Below, one piece after another: positions 10,062-21,398 of a stretch of DNA of 23,179 nt. Numbering within the stretch: the stretch's first letter is position 1; every line of letters starts with the position of its first letter. This DNA is from Scytalidium lignicola (lineage: Eukaryota > Ascomycota > Leotiomycetes), in assembly GCA_002812745.2 (NCBI GenBank), contig NCSJ02000492.1, positions 1-23,179 of the forward strand, in the 5' to 3' direction. A program made the position numbers and the translations under genes. A model generated the notes under the pieces. It was not told the origin of the DNA, did not search any database, and saw only the letters and a program-made list of their open reading frames with translations.

Positions 10062-10095
10062 ATGCCAGCACAAACATCTTTACCACGACGAATGA
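9895..10095 (+). CDS. Small hydrophobic ORF (66 aa) overlapping the Mae1-like start
   Basis: This ORF runs from ATG 9895 to TGA 10095 and overlaps the transporter start (10062) by 34 bases in a different frame. The peptide has two hydrophobic stretches (about residues 6-26 and 31-45, including LVLNLLIFLTTLVNF) and a short charged tail. Either it is a long uORF that lowers translation of the transporter, or it encodes a small membrane protein from a bicistronic message. A TGA in the transporter frame just upstream of 10062 shows that it is not simply the transporter's N-terminus. I recognise no family. Confidence 0.35.
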   Translation: MALSNVGSLVLNLLIFLTTLVNFSYALTTLEPLVLLMLYGIAKIFATPPEEGIWSKCQHKHLYHDE

Positions 10096-11691
10096 TGGTC
10101 GAGGTGCCTGAGAATGGCTACGCTTCTCCTCGTCTGCCGGATTCCGAACAAGACCCGATTAATAATGTGCATTTGGCGTTGGAGAGTCTTCCGAGAAGGA
10201 TGACGTTTATGGTGAATGAGGATGATACTCTAGTTGCGGTTGAAGGTCCCCCAGTACGACTGCGACAGATGTCGCCGGATGAAGCTGAGGAAAAGTCGCT
10301 TGAACAATTGGAGTCTCAGGGTGACGGGAAGAAAGTTGGAATCCGAGATCGAATCGTCTGCTACACATGGACGTGGTTTACTATGAATATGGCAACTGGA
10401 GGAATTGCAAATGTTCTCCACGCGAGTATGGACTCCCTTTTCGTTGATGTGGGAGATTCCAGACTGATGAATAGCAGTCCCATTTCACTCTGAGTGGCTG
10501 CGAGTAATTGGCACCATCTTTATGATATTCAATATATGTCTCTTTCTCATGAACTGCTGCATATTAACATTACGGTTCCGATGGAGCCCTGGCTCATTCA
10601 GAGAATCCTTTCTCAGCCAGCAAGAGGCTCTCTTTATCCCCGCATGCGTAGTCTCAACAGGCACCATCCTTATCAATATCACCCAGTACGGAATTCCACA
10701 AGCTGGCGAATGGCTCGTGAGGACTATGCAAGTGCTTTTCTGGGTATATGCTGCCTTGAGCATCCTGGCGAGTAGTGGCATGTATCTCTTGCTATGGTCC
10801 ACCCAGTGAGTCTCTCTCTTACTTTTACACGATATTGAAATACTAATTGGCCGCCAAGGACATTTCCCATTCATAACATGACGCCTATCTGGGTCTTCCC
10901 TGCTTATCCTCTTCTTCTGATTGCACCGCTGGCCGCTAATCTCATCGACAACTGCCCAGATGCTGCAGCTGCAGCGCGCATAAATTCACTCTCTATCGTG
11001 TTTGGAGCCGTGTGTGTTCAAGGCACCGGGTTTCTTGTTAGTTTGATGATATATAGTGCTTTTATATATCGATTGATGACCCAAAAGCTACCTCGAGAGA
11101 CTACTCGGCCAGGCATCGTAAGTTAGCAAGTATCTTCTGCATTACATGAATAAAATCTCTAACTTTTCAACAGTTCGTCTCAGTTGGACCAAGCGGGTTC
11201 ACAGTTGCGGGCTTAGTTAACATCGGAAATACCCTGATGAGTAAAGTGATGCCGAATGGATACCTTGGTCATCAAGAATCGGCCTTCTTCCTGAAGTTGA
11301 TCTCAGACCTTGTCGGCCTTTGGCTCTGGGGGTGGTGCGTCTGGTTCTTCATCGTTAGCGTTGGCGCTCATTGGCAGGTGATGAGGCCGCATCATCCTCA
11401 GTACCATATCCAGTTCGATATGACATGGTTAGTATCTTTGTATGCTCTCTTCTGCATTTAGCATTTGCTTATGTAGAGTTTAGGTTCTCCTTCGTCTTCC
11501 CCAACACAGCCCTCGTGACGGCCACTCTGGCGATTGGTAGATCTTTCGATGCCCAGGCTATCAAAATAGTCGGGACTGTCCTGGCGGGCATGTTGGTCGT
11601 GTTGTGGATGTTAGTGTTTTACATTATGCTCAAGTCCATTTGGACGAGGCGGATTCTTTGGCCACAACAATCTCCACAGAAAGATGTCTGA
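10062..11691 (+). CDS. mae1-like: C4-dicarboxylate/malic acid transporter, Mae1-type (TDT/SLAC1 superfamily)
   Basis: Exons are 10062-10425, 10475-10805, 10859-11117, 11174-11427 and 11484-11691, with introns of 49-56 bp; the joined protein is 471 aa. About 105 mostly polar, acidic residues precede a core of about ten hydrophobic helices. Family-typical stretches appear in order: TWTWFTMNMATGGIANVL at the first helix, GTILINITQYG in the middle, MTPIWVFPAYPLL, FVSVGPSGFT, and FSFVFPNTALVTAT near the end. The last is restored only if the fourth acceptor is AG at 11482-11483. This is the voltage-dependent anion channel/tellurite-resistance family that includes Schizosaccharomyces Mae1 and the Ssu1 sulfite pumps; the motifs fit the Mae1 branch better. 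It should move malate or other C4 acids across the plasma membrane. ATG 10062 follows an in-frame TGA; a later ATG pair at about 10092 is possible. Confidence 0.93.
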
Positions 11692-12368
11692 AGACTGATC
11701 TACTGTGGATGCATTGAGTATATATTCAAGGGCATGGCATGTATATGGAAAAAATGATCGAGTTCTAGGCATAGCGATGGCGTTCACAATGCTCCCAATA
11801 TGGGAGATCCTCATAGACGAATAAATAGTAATGAATAATCAATAACCATGTAGTTGCTTTCCATATATGAATATACTCCATAAACCATATGAACATATTT
11901 ATGTTTTATTTTGAAAAGATAGTGCTGACAAAAGTATCTCCCTGAATGAGGGCACGCGACCATCGCCGGTTAAAGTTCCCGAAAGCGGCAATAACTCTCC
12001 AGATCAGGTCAAGAGATCAGAACTCCAATAAGACATGATGAATCCTCATATATATCGACAAACTCCTCTACAGATATGTAGTAGCAAAACCAACATTGTA
12101 TATTATACATTCTCTCCACACCACTCCCCGCAGTCCTCAAAAGCCGTCCCATCCGAAAGTCCCCATTTGCTAGATTCGCTCTAGCTCAAAGAGTGGGATG
12201 AGATAAGCCACTACTGTACAGTAAACCTTCGGGGGTTTTTCTGATGGAGTAAATCTACCCTACTTTATTCATGACAAGTCCCAAAACAGCGGCCTTATTA
12301 GAATAAAAGAAGGAGCGTTTCTCATTCGGGATANTTTTTTTGTTGTGCTTTTTGGATGAGAGAGGGTG
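11692..12368 (+). promoter_or_regulatory. Mae1-like 3' end and gamma-glutamyltransferase promoter
   Basis: About 680 bp. The first part is A/T-rich and should hold the transporter 3' UTR. A perfect palindrome, TACTGTACAGTA, lies at 12212-12223, about 145 bp before the next ATG. A single ambiguous base sits at 12334, before a run of T. No convincing TATA box is seen. Confidence 0.45.
12212..12223. repeat. Perfect 12-bp palindrome TACTGTACAGTA
   Basis: It reads TA-CTG-TA-CAG-TA. It is the only TACAGTA-family motif between 3210 and 15900, and it lies in the upstream region of the gamma-glutamyltransferase gene. It could be two nested excision scars or a transcription-factor site. Confidence 0.7.
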
Positions 12369-14695
12369 ATGAGGCTGGATATCTGGGCGGTCACGCCCCT
12401 TCTGATACTGGGCTGGGGCGGGAGTTCATTGGCTCATCCGGTTCAGAAGGACAGCCGGGGGGCGGTCGCGAGTGAGAGCAAGATATGCAGTGATATTGGG
12501 GTTGAGTTGCTTAAGAGAGGGGTGAATATTGCTGGGGTGAGAGATGTGAGATGTGAGAGATGCTGATTTGTTGGTTAGGGAAATGCGGCGGATGCGATGG
12601 TAGGAACGACGTTGTGTGTTGGTGTCATAGGTATGTGGTTTCTCGCTCTTCTGTTCCTTAGACACTTGAGTGTTCGTTGCTCACGATTGTATTAGGGATG
12701 TACCATAGTGGTATCGGAGGAGGGGGATTCATGCTTATAAGAAACTCAGATGGAGAATATGAATCAGTCGGTATGTTGAACTCATGTGTCTTTCTTTTCC
12801 CCCTCATATTCAAAATAGTTTGTCTATGTTTCTTACATTTCTCTCAGACTTCCGAGAAGCTGCGCCTGCAGCGGCCTTTGAGGACATGTACCGGAACAAC
12901 ATCATTGGAAGTGTAAAAGGTGGCCTCTCTGTTGCTGTTCCAGGCGAACTACGTGGCTTGGAATATCTTCATAACAAATATGGGGTACGTATTCATTAAC
13001 TTTTGAGAGTTCATTGTTCATATTAAACATGACCGTAACGGTTATGAGATACCAAGTCTTTGCTTGCTAACATGTTTCTGGTAGGCTTTACCTTGGCGGG
13101 TAGTATGTAACCCCGCGGTGCATGTTGCGAGATATGGATTCCGCGGTGAATATATCCATGAGCCTTTCATGAATGACAGGACTGATGTGACAATGTGTAG
13201 TTACTGAGGACCTTGTGCGGTATATGGATGCCGTTATGAGCTGGGCCAACGAGACATTCTTGGTCGATGATCCAAATTGGGCAATGGATTTTGCACCGAA
13301 TGGTAATTCGACAGACCCGTTGTTCTATCTCATATCTGATTATATTTAGGTACTCTCCTGAAACTCGATGATACCATCACGAGAAAAAGATATGCCGAGT
13401 TTGTTCACACTGCCCTATAAAGCATGATGGAAAGATACTAATCAACTCTCTCCAGCACATTGGAGAAGATTGCCGAATTTGGGGCAGATATGTTCTATGA
13501 AGGAGAGATAGGTAGGCATTCGAAACGTATAGAGGCTCAAGGCCCTCATCTAACACAACACAGCCAATGCCACCATTGCCGCAATCCAAAAGTCAAATGG
13601 CACCATGACACTTGAGGATCTCAAATCCTACCACATCGCCCTCCGTAAGCCCATCAGCATAAACTACAGGAACTACACCCTTTACTCCACCGGCGCACCA
13701 AGCGGTGGTCCCGTGGGTCTCTCAATCCTCAAGATAATGGAAGGCTACAACACGAGCCTCAACGAACTCAACATCCACAGACTAGATGAAGCCATGAGGT
13801 TTTCTTACGGCGCACACGCAGAGCTCGGCGATCCAGATTTCTTCGATAACATGGAGGAATTCGCAGCTCAGATGATCGACGCGGCAACGGCTGAGAAGAT
13901 ACGAAAGAAGATTGATGATCAAAAGACGCAGGAAGTCGGTGCTTATGATCCCAAGGGCTGGATGGTTCCTGAGGGACATGGTACTAGTCACATTGTCACT
14001 GCCGACGAGACGGGGATGTCGATTACGTTGACGACGACTATCAATCTGCTCTTTGGATCACAGCTAGTAGTCCCTGAAACAGGTGTGTAACACCACTTCT
14101 TTCCATTTCCCTCTCTCCCCTATATTCCACTTTCCCCTGCAAGAGAGGAAAGACAGTTTTCCCAAAATACCCATACCTCATTGATTGTTACTTACCATAT
14201 TCCCCCACAATCACAGGCGTAATCCTAAACGACGAAATGAACGACTTCTCCATCCCAAACGTCCACAACGAATTCGGCTACGTCCCCTCTCCAACAAACT
14301 ACATCCGCCCCCTCAAGCGTCCCCTCTCCTCCATCACCCCGATCATAGCCGAGCACTCCTCCAACCACTCCCTCTACATCTCCATCGGCGCCGCCGGAGG
14401 CTCCCGCATCATCACCGCCACGGCCCAGACCCTCTGGCACGCGCTGGACCACGACATGGACATGGCAGCCGTGCTGAAGGAGCCGCGATTACACGACCAG
14501 TTGTTGCCGGACCGCACGACGTTTGAGTGGAGCTTTGATAATGCCACGGTCAGGCAGATGCAGAGCAAGGGACATGCGGTGGAGTGGGTTGGGGAGAATC
14601 AGAGTGCGGTTCAGGGACTGAAGATGCATGGTAATGGGACGTTTGAGGCGGCGGGGGACCCGCGGCAGAAGAATAGCGCTGGGGTTTGTGTGTGA
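12369..14695 (+). CDS. ggt: Gamma-glutamyltransferase (gamma-glutamyltranspeptidase), secreted or vacuolar
   Basis: Ten exons: 12369-12536, 12579-12630, 12696-12770, 12848-12984, 13085-13145, 13201-13302, 13350-13398, 13456-13511, 13564-14082 and 14217-14695. They join in frame to 565 aa. Residues 1-22 form a signal peptide ending in SLA before HPV. The large-subunit part carries GGNAADAMV (about 56-64), MYHSGIGGGGFM and DFREAAPAAA (99-108), whose Arg101 should bind the substrate carboxylate. The autocleavage site and nucleophile is Thr374 in HGTSHI. The small subunit continues with TTTINLLFGSQ (390-400) and GGSRIITATAQT (about 467-478). The enzyme cleaves the gamma-glutamyl bond of glutathione and its conjugates, so it serves glutathione turnover, nitrogen scavenging or detoxification. 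All key residues are intact and the length is normal. The ATG follows a GTG and gives the best signal peptide. The first intron is only 42 bp, the weakest junction in the model. Confidence 0.95.
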
Positions 14696-15999
14696 GGTTT
14701 GATGCTTTTTTTGCTTTTTTTTTTTCTCCTTCTGTTTGGTAAAGAAGCTTGCTGGTCTGAGGGGATAGATAGATGGGTTTATATAGAGATGTTTTTGTAT
14801 ATACCACTAAATTTTTTTCATGCACTGGCCAGGTATTATAGATCAGATGAATAGAAATATGCAATTTATGGTTTCTTTGTTCAAATTGGGTTTAAATGCG
14901 AGTCAATGAAAGGAATAGCAATGAAGGAGAGAAATGTACGAAGCTAAGATCACATACAAATTGTGAACAGAGGTGTGTATATGTATTGGGGAATGATATA
15001 TGTTATCCATCGACGTATTCACTCGCATATAAACCAACTACAGAAAAACGAAACCCCATGTAACGAAAATCATTCGAAATATCAGAGTTTCACTTTATTC
15101 CTTTCAATTGAAAAATTAACCTTATATTGCAGCATATAATGATTTATCCAAAACTACACCATAGACACACTTCTTTTTCAGTCCCCTTCCCCTATACATA
15201 ATCGATCTCAATACTCAACTCTATATTCCTCCAAATAGAAAGAAATGGTTAACCATACTAGGGCCACATTTCCCAAACCAACCGCAGAATGGAGAAAAAG
15301 CAAAAAAAATTGGAAAATACCCTATAACACTTATACTAAAGCATCATTTGTGTCATTCCCCCTTCTTAACGAAAGATGATGTAGTAGTTTCATTTTTAAC
15401 GCTTGCTATGGCTTCTTTTTCTTTCGGTGCATATTATCGAATGAATTTGGAATGAGGGGAGATAGGGGCTGAGGGCCAAGAGAGGGGTTGGTTGTGGTAA
15501 AAGGTTTTGCTTTGTGCTAGTTAGCGGGGTTGGTTAATGAGATGAGGATGGAAAGTGGAGAGAGGTTGTCCTGCATGTACGAGAAATAGTGCAGATTTTG
15601 TGCATATATTATTTAATTTAGATTGATGAGAGTTGCGGATGTGGGTTTGGTGGGGAAGGATGCTTTTGTGAGTGTGTTTGCGTGTATTGGGGCAGAAAGA
15701 AAGAGATTTGGGCTTTTGGGATCATGGCTGCTTTCTTTGATTGCTAATCTCTATCTATTGAGGGCAAAATAAAGTCCAGCACGAACAGGATGAGTACCGT
15801 GCTACTAAGGTGATACCTCCGAGGGAATGCACACCTCCTCTCGCTGTCCGAACGAAAAGCCACAAGCAACGGATCATCATAAATACGCCACCTGGCAACC
15901 AAGTACAGTAATTAAGCAACCGGTGATCAATGAACAGAATTCAATCTGACGGACAAAAGAATGGTGTGCAGCACGATACAGTTGACAGTATTACTGCAG

Positions 16000-16011
16000 T
16001 ACCGTACAGTA
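16000..16011. repeat. Composite TACCGTACAGTA
   Basis: It reads TA-CCG-TA-CAG-TA, combining the CAG spacer with a CCG spacer. A single GTACAGTA lies about 100 bp upstream at 15903-15910. Confidence 0.65.
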
Positions 16012-17007
16012 GCATTGGGAAGGAAAGACGAAAAAAGACACCAAAGAACAAGGATCAATAGCCGGATCTCGATGAGGAAAAGAGAAAGAGGAAAGAAAAG
16101 AGAGAGAAACGTTGTGTGGTGGATGAGGATGTGGGGATGCAATGTACCCCATAGAACTTTCGTTCCTATTCTCTGCATTTGCTGCATTCTTGCATGGGCT
16201 CAACCATCCCAAAGGAGTAAAAATCGATCAGTCACATTTTTCCCACCCTTGTCTTGGTTCAGCCCTCTCTGCTTCTCAACCTGATTGAATACGAATGAAT
16301 TAAATGAAATGAAATGTGGTATGTGAGATTTGAGACACAGGACGGTTTCCAGCTTTGGTCTTCAACGCCGTGGCTTGATGACAAGGGTTGGCCTGTGTGT
16401 GTGAGAGGGGAGGGGGATGAGAGACAGAGACAGAGAGAGAAACTGCTAGTTGTGGTTGAACATTGAAGTGTGTGCAGCTTGATTAGTTTAGCTGTTCGGA
16501 GTTGTCTGGCTTGTCAAAAGGTGGCTTTTGGTTTTAGTTTGTGGGCAGAGTGGCAGATGTTCGTCCCCCCAAATGCAAAAGTGCAAAAGAGCTAGTCGTA
16601 GATCGCTGGGTTGTCATTGGAGATGGAAGAAGTCGCCCATGTCTTGGTCTTGGCCGATGCGACGATTACAGCATTGGCAGCACTCAGATCTCGATGGAGG
16701 GCGATTTCTTAGTGGATTGCGACGCGGCGGAGGAAAGCGTCCGTCTTATTAATAATACTGGAGCTGTTTGTTCCTTGGTGATGATGGAGATGATGATAAT
16801 TATTAATGGGGATTGATTGATGACTGATGGCTGATGATTGAAAGGCCGCTTTTACAGTATTTGTTGTTGATTGTGTGTGTGCGTCTCACGTCACACAGCA
16901 CCAGGAAACTCTTGACGAACAAGAGACAAACCACCCAAACAACTCGGGATAACAACGTGATGGGATGGCCAGGATGCATCAATGACGATCATCCGCCTCT
17001 TCAGCTG

Positions 17008-17040
17008 GTTGATTGATTGATTGATTGATGGATGGATGAT
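17008..17040. repeat. (GATT)n/(GATG)n microsatellite
   Basis: Four GATT units run into GATG units. A related GATT run occurs at 17991-18013. Confidence 0.85.
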
Positions 17041-17052
17041 GCACGTCCTTTC

Positions 17053-17064
17053 TACTGTACCGTA
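17053..17064. repeat. Composite TACTGTACCGTA
   Basis: It reads TA-CTG-TA-CCG-TA, the reverse arrangement of spacer types compared with 16000-16011. It starts 12 bases after the GATT microsatellite. Confidence 0.65.
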
Positions 17065-17180
17065 GAGAGGCGTGAGAAGGCAGATGGACGTGCGCATCTG
17101 TGAAGAGGCCGCCTCAGCCAGGCAGATGGCTGATAGGAGGCCGGTATATAGGGGCTTCAGCACAAAATATCGAGTTACAA

Positions 17181-17198
17181 TATATATATATATATATA
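17181..17198. repeat. (TA)9 microsatellite
   Basis: A perfect run of nine TA dinucleotides. Confidence 0.9.
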
Positions 17199-17820
17199 CC
17201 CCGACTTCGACTCACTCTGCGTGGTTTTATTGTGCGCAGGAGCAAAGAAAGTGATCTGTATCTTTTTTCATATAACATCCGTGTTAATAATCAATGATGA
17301 GTAATAAACTCACTCTCACCGTCTCACCCCCCAGACTCAGCCTCAGCCTCAAAATCCAACCCCGTCCCCAATCAATAAGCCCGCGAATCAACCAATCATA
17401 AATATCCAGGCACGTGAAAAAAGATGATAAGAAAGATATGTAACCAATGACAGTTATAATAAACCAGAAAGAAAGAAATGGGATATCAAAAACTGACATG
17501 TCATCCAAAAATCGCCTCAGAATTCTTTTTACTTCCAACGGTCAAAGCACTCAAATTCCCAACAGATTATCCAGGAACAATTGATTAGAAATTAATAATT
17601 CAAATTCAACGNTTTTTTTACTGCACTTTCTCACGTCAAACATTCATCATCGCCATTCATTCTCTCCTTTTTCTCCACTTAAAAAAGATAATTCTAATCA
17701 GGTACCGTACGTCCGTAAAACATTCATCCGACACACCCGGATCCCATCATCGTCATCGCCATCATAATACCGTTACACGTATACCACTACGTACCGCACC
17801 AGTTATCTTTATCTTTGCTT

Positions 17821-17833
17821 CCCCCCCCCCCCC
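17821..17833. repeat. Poly-C homopolymer (13)
   Basis: Thirteen consecutive C bases. The true length is uncertain, because such runs are often miscalled. Confidence 0.85.
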
Positions 17834-18221
17834 TTACAAGGCTTCAACTTCCCGGTACATTTTTTCGCCCCCTCTCCCAACGAAATACAGCAGAAACGAA
17901 TGAAAACGGTCGATGATATGAAAAATAATGGGGCCCAAGGGGCGAACGGACGGGTAGATATCAACTGCCACTGCATCAAAATCTGCATAATTTGATTGAT
18001 TGACTGATTGATGTGCAACATACATAATTTTTCTTGAAATATATTGGCAAGGAATGGCAGGTAAAAAAAAACAGGCCTGATCCCAGCGTGACTGCCCCCC
18101 CCGCCCCGCCCTCGTCCCAGCACTAACACATGCCATTTCTGAAATCCATCGCTGTTAGGGCTGCAAAAGGTCTGTGTACAGAAGTTCAATTAGATCGGAT
18201 CGGATTAAATGTCCTGTCCTG

Positions 18222-18233
18222 TACTGTACTGTA
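18222..18233. repeat. Tandem TACTGTACTGTA
   Basis: It reads TA-CTG-TA-CTG-TA, the complement-strand version of the tandem at 1729-1740 and 3028-3039. Confidence 0.75.
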
Positions 18234-18349
18234 ATTAATCAATCCAATTCAATAAATACAGGTAACTGTACAAACATCCGTGAGATTCGTCATTGAACTT
18301 GCGATCGCCCGCATTGCCTATGAAAAATCAAATCATGCATCAATGCTCC

Positions 18350-18470
18350 ATCTCTCTCTCTGCCTTTGCCTTGCCTCGCCTTGCCTAACCAAACCAGCCA
18401 ACGGGAGCGGGCCTTTCTCCCGTTATTCCCCTTCCCTTCCCTATTTTCCTTTTCCGTTACTCCCCTTCCA
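18350..18470 (+). other. Pyrimidine-rich tract with TGCCT units
   Basis: A C/T-dominated stretch with a (CT)n core, several TGCCT units and runs of CCTTCCC. It resembles the CT tracts at fungal transcription starts. The ORF that begins after it (18473) is not protein-like, so a promoter role for a coding gene here is unproven. Confidence 0.4.
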
Positions 18471-18580
18471 AGATGGACGACGGCTACGGAACCTTGGGAT
18501 CGGGTCCGGGGTGTGTGTGGTTTGGGAACTACCGTACCGCTATTGCAGATGCGTTCTGCATACTTTTTTGTACTGCACTG

Positions 18581-18592
18581 TACTGTACAGTA
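18581..18592. repeat. Perfect 12-bp palindrome TACTGTACAGTA
   Basis: A second copy of the palindrome seen at 12212-12223, preceded by the near-copy TACTGCACTG. Confidence 0.75.
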
Positions 18593-20429
18593 ATAACCAA
18601 TTATCAAAAAGGGCATCGAAAAACAGCATCCGGATCAATCCGCCAAGGTTTTCAAATTTTTCAAGTTGCATGTTTCTTGGATGATCAGTGTGTTTTTGTT
18701 TCGTATGGGCTGGAGATACCCAACTGAAGGCGATTGGCAATACTCCGTAGCCGTTGCTGCAGAATTTGGATGATGATTTTCATTCATTGGTTTTGCAGAG
18801 CGATTGGTTTTTACCCCCATACCCAATCCAAATCACTGGCCTTTTATTTTGTTTCCTATCTGACCCCTTCTCGAAGCTCCCAAAGCCTCAAATCATAATA
18901 ACAATTAAGCACATGATATTGTATGTGGAGGGGCTACCCAATCCAGGAAGAGGGGGGAAAATTAATTACAGCCAAAAAAAATAAGGGTCCAGTCCAGAGA
19001 GAAATGTCGCAGGTCCCGAGTCTCACTGCAGGAAAGTAAAAAAGTTTTTCCCCCCCTCCAAGCGTCATGCGAGTTCTCGTGGCACCCTTTGGAGGGGAAG
19101 AAGGAGAAGGGGGGAAAAACCTTACGATTGCAACTCTGGTTGTGCCAGTCGGAGAATTCGAAGAAAGAAGAAAAAGGAATTACATGTGCTCCTGTCCATA
19201 CTTCAATGGTGGCGTATGGTCGGTTTCCTCTTGGACTTCTTTTTTCCCCGCATATGCCTGTTGTTTGTGGGTGGGTGGTGGCGAGGACTGCCGGGAAAGT
19301 CACTGGCTACTTCCGCTCTCTTGGATACTACATTCTCCTGTATGTGACTGCAGGAATGCACTGATGCCCAGCCCCCGACAACATATGTTAATCGATCAAA
19401 ATCAATAAACCAATCAATCACAAAAAGGCCGTGTACTAGATAGAGTATTAGGACCCTTTTCCTGCATCGCTTCGGATAGTTCTTGTGGCGAGGAAAATGG
19501 CGGAGATGAAGTAATCAAGCAAAGTACAGCAGGAGACGGCGAAAAGAAAACAGTAACCAGGGGCATGCCCGGTTTCTTCTTTTACAATATGCAACGTCGG
19601 ATACCGGTAGGTGCATCAACTTTTTGGAAAAAGTTGCTTTTCCACCCGTGTTCGTTGCTCAGCGTGCTAATTATGCAAACCTGTGTTAAGAGGTACGAGG
19701 GGAAAGGAAGCCCCTCGATGAAAAAGCGGCAACGATATCGGAGACTACCCTGGCTTCATGCACGCAATGAGCAGGGTCATGGGAAGATGCCGCTTTAGGT
19801 TTGGGTGGGCAGCGGGCAAGGTCGCGGGTTGGTCGCAGTGCCGCTTTTAAAGCGGGTCCGCTACGAGTTCTTTGGTCCTGCCACCGGAGCTTGGGCTGCG
19901 CTGCGCTTTGCTGAACGAGCGTGGCAGTGGTCGGGCGGGAAGAGAAGATTGGGACTGCTATCGACTAGCTCTACGGACGTACTGTGTATGATGGTCCTGC
20001 AGCGATGATTGTGAGTTGCTGTTACCGTCGATTCGTGGTGAGCTGGTCAGTCAATGCAACAGCTCTGATGTGGTTGGTACAGTATTCTTGTACGTACCTG
20101 GCGTGCCTGGGTGTGTCCTTTGCGGAGGACATGAATGGCTCCAGCAGCAAGGGAGGGGCAGCGGGTCTGCGTGCGATATGTAAAATAGCTGGAGAAGTGG
20201 GACTCCACGATAGGGGCCAGGACGATAAGATGCTATGGTCTTTTTGGTCGTAGTGCGATAATACTCGGGTACAGGATCAAAGGTGCAGTATCTACAAGTC
20301 TGCAACGACTTGAGGCGCCGTGCCGCAATGGCAAAGAGTAATTAGTCGTTCAATCTTGGTTTGGCGGCGGTGACTTGAAGGTTCGGCGAGGAACGGATCT
20401 GCGGACGGCCCTTTCAATGTAGGGATGGC

Positions 20430-20520
20430 GGGTATAAGATCCACCAAGGCTCGAAGCCTTCCCAATAACGTCTTGCACTGCATCTTCTCTCTCTCCCTCT
20501 GTCTCATCTCCTTGTTGGCG
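20430..20520 (+). promoter_or_regulatory. TATA-plus-CT-tract, promoter-like
   Basis: GGTATAAGA at about 20431 is followed by a small perfect hairpin, AAGGCT-CGA-AGCCTT (20446-20460), and then a CT-rich tract (about 20483-20515). The TATA/CT order matches fungal core promoters on the + strand. No coding sequence follows within the window, so any transcript would be non-coding or have a very long leader. Confidence 0.25.
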
Positions 20521-20974
20521 TCGATACGACTTGTGTCTCTTGGGAACCCAGAATTCAAGAGGAGGTCAAAGTGTTCGACGCAGGACCACGGCGCGATCCT
20601 AACCTTTCTAGGCTTGGGATGATGTCGACCCCTCAGTGATCATGGGCGAAAGAGGGATGGCCTGGTGTCTGAGCGAAGGGTTGGGGTTGTAGCCAGTCGC
20701 ACGAGCATTAGGAATCGCCGGGCTTGGTTGACGCAGGCTGTAATTTGTACAGTACCGCATTGGTACGTCGCTGAGCAGGCTGGACGGGCCAATCTGCGTG
20801 GCCAGAGATATCGATCTCGGTATTGATACCGAGACGTGAGTGAGCCCTAGTCGTCCGGAAGGATCTCGCCCATCTCAGCAAGGATCGCCGGCCGCTTTGC
20901 ACGTGGAAAGTATCGAAAGTCGCTCCCGCTGTCTGTGTGCTGCGTCGTCATGATCTGGTAGAGTATCTTTTCTG

Positions 20975-21009
20975 CTGGCTTGTCTGCTTGCTTGCTTACT
21001 TGCTTGCTA
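20975..21009. repeat. (CTTG)n degenerate microsatellite
   Basis: An interrupted run of CTTG/CTTA units (GCTTGCTTGCTTACTTGCTTG). Confidence 0.7.
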
Positions 21010-21283
21010 TCTGTAGTGTTCCGCATTCAATAATAAATCATCGCCAAGTAAAAAGGAAATGATGAAATAAATTATTCCAAACCCCCGTGTTACCCGAAGT
21101 TGGTGTGTTGTGTCAACCGATTTTCCTGTTTATTCCTGGCCCGCGCGTTCTGCAGAAATAATATGTACAGTATAGTACAAGTACAGTAACTTATTGATTT
21201 CACGCGGTGGCAGCTAAGAGGAGCAACATCTTCTTTCCCTTGGCGGCGTATCTATCATTTTCCTCGCACAGCCCGTTTTTGGG

Positions 21284-21350
21284 ACCAGAGGATGCCAGAG
21301 GATGCCAGAGGATGCCAGAGGATGCCAGAGGATGCCAGAGGATGCCAGGA
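21284..21350. repeat. 10-bp minisatellite, about 6.5 copies
   Basis: The unit GATGCCAGAG repeats five times without change from 21291 to 21340. A partial copy lies before it (CCAGAG, 21285-21290) and a diverged one after it (GATGCCAGGA). It is not in a coding frame that I can support. Confidence 0.95.
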
Positions 21351-21380
21351 GGCTTGAAGATGGCTCGCACCTGATCTAGC

Positions 21381-21398
21381 CTACTCCTACTCCTACTA
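21381..21398. repeat. (CTACTC)3 microsatellite
   Basis: A hexamer array close downstream of the minisatellite. Confidence 0.8.

Noticed and set aside
12334..12334. Ambiguous bases at 12334 and 17612, considered as scaffold gaps.
   Set aside because: Each is a single N beside a run of T, which fits a base-calling doubt rather than a gap.
14185..14526. A + strand ORF rich in His/Pro/Arg within the last glutamyltransferase exon.
   Set aside because: It is a frame shadow of the C/T-rich coding sequence of that exon.
3589..14695. The possibility that the five genes form a biosynthetic or transport cluster.
   Set aside because: No backbone synthase, P450 or cluster regulator is present, and the functions (transport, DNase, glutathione turnover) do not connect.
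18473..18727. An 84-codon ORF starting in good context (CAAGATGG) right after a CT-rich tract.
   Set aside because: Its composition is not protein-like, it runs through a TACTGTACAGTA palindrome, and no plausible splice partner exists.
19067..20253. Several overlapping ORFs of 65-115 codons in the G-rich part of the gene-free region.
   Set aside because: They are open mainly because of base skew, rich in Arg/Gly/Trp, contain no motif and do not chain through introns.
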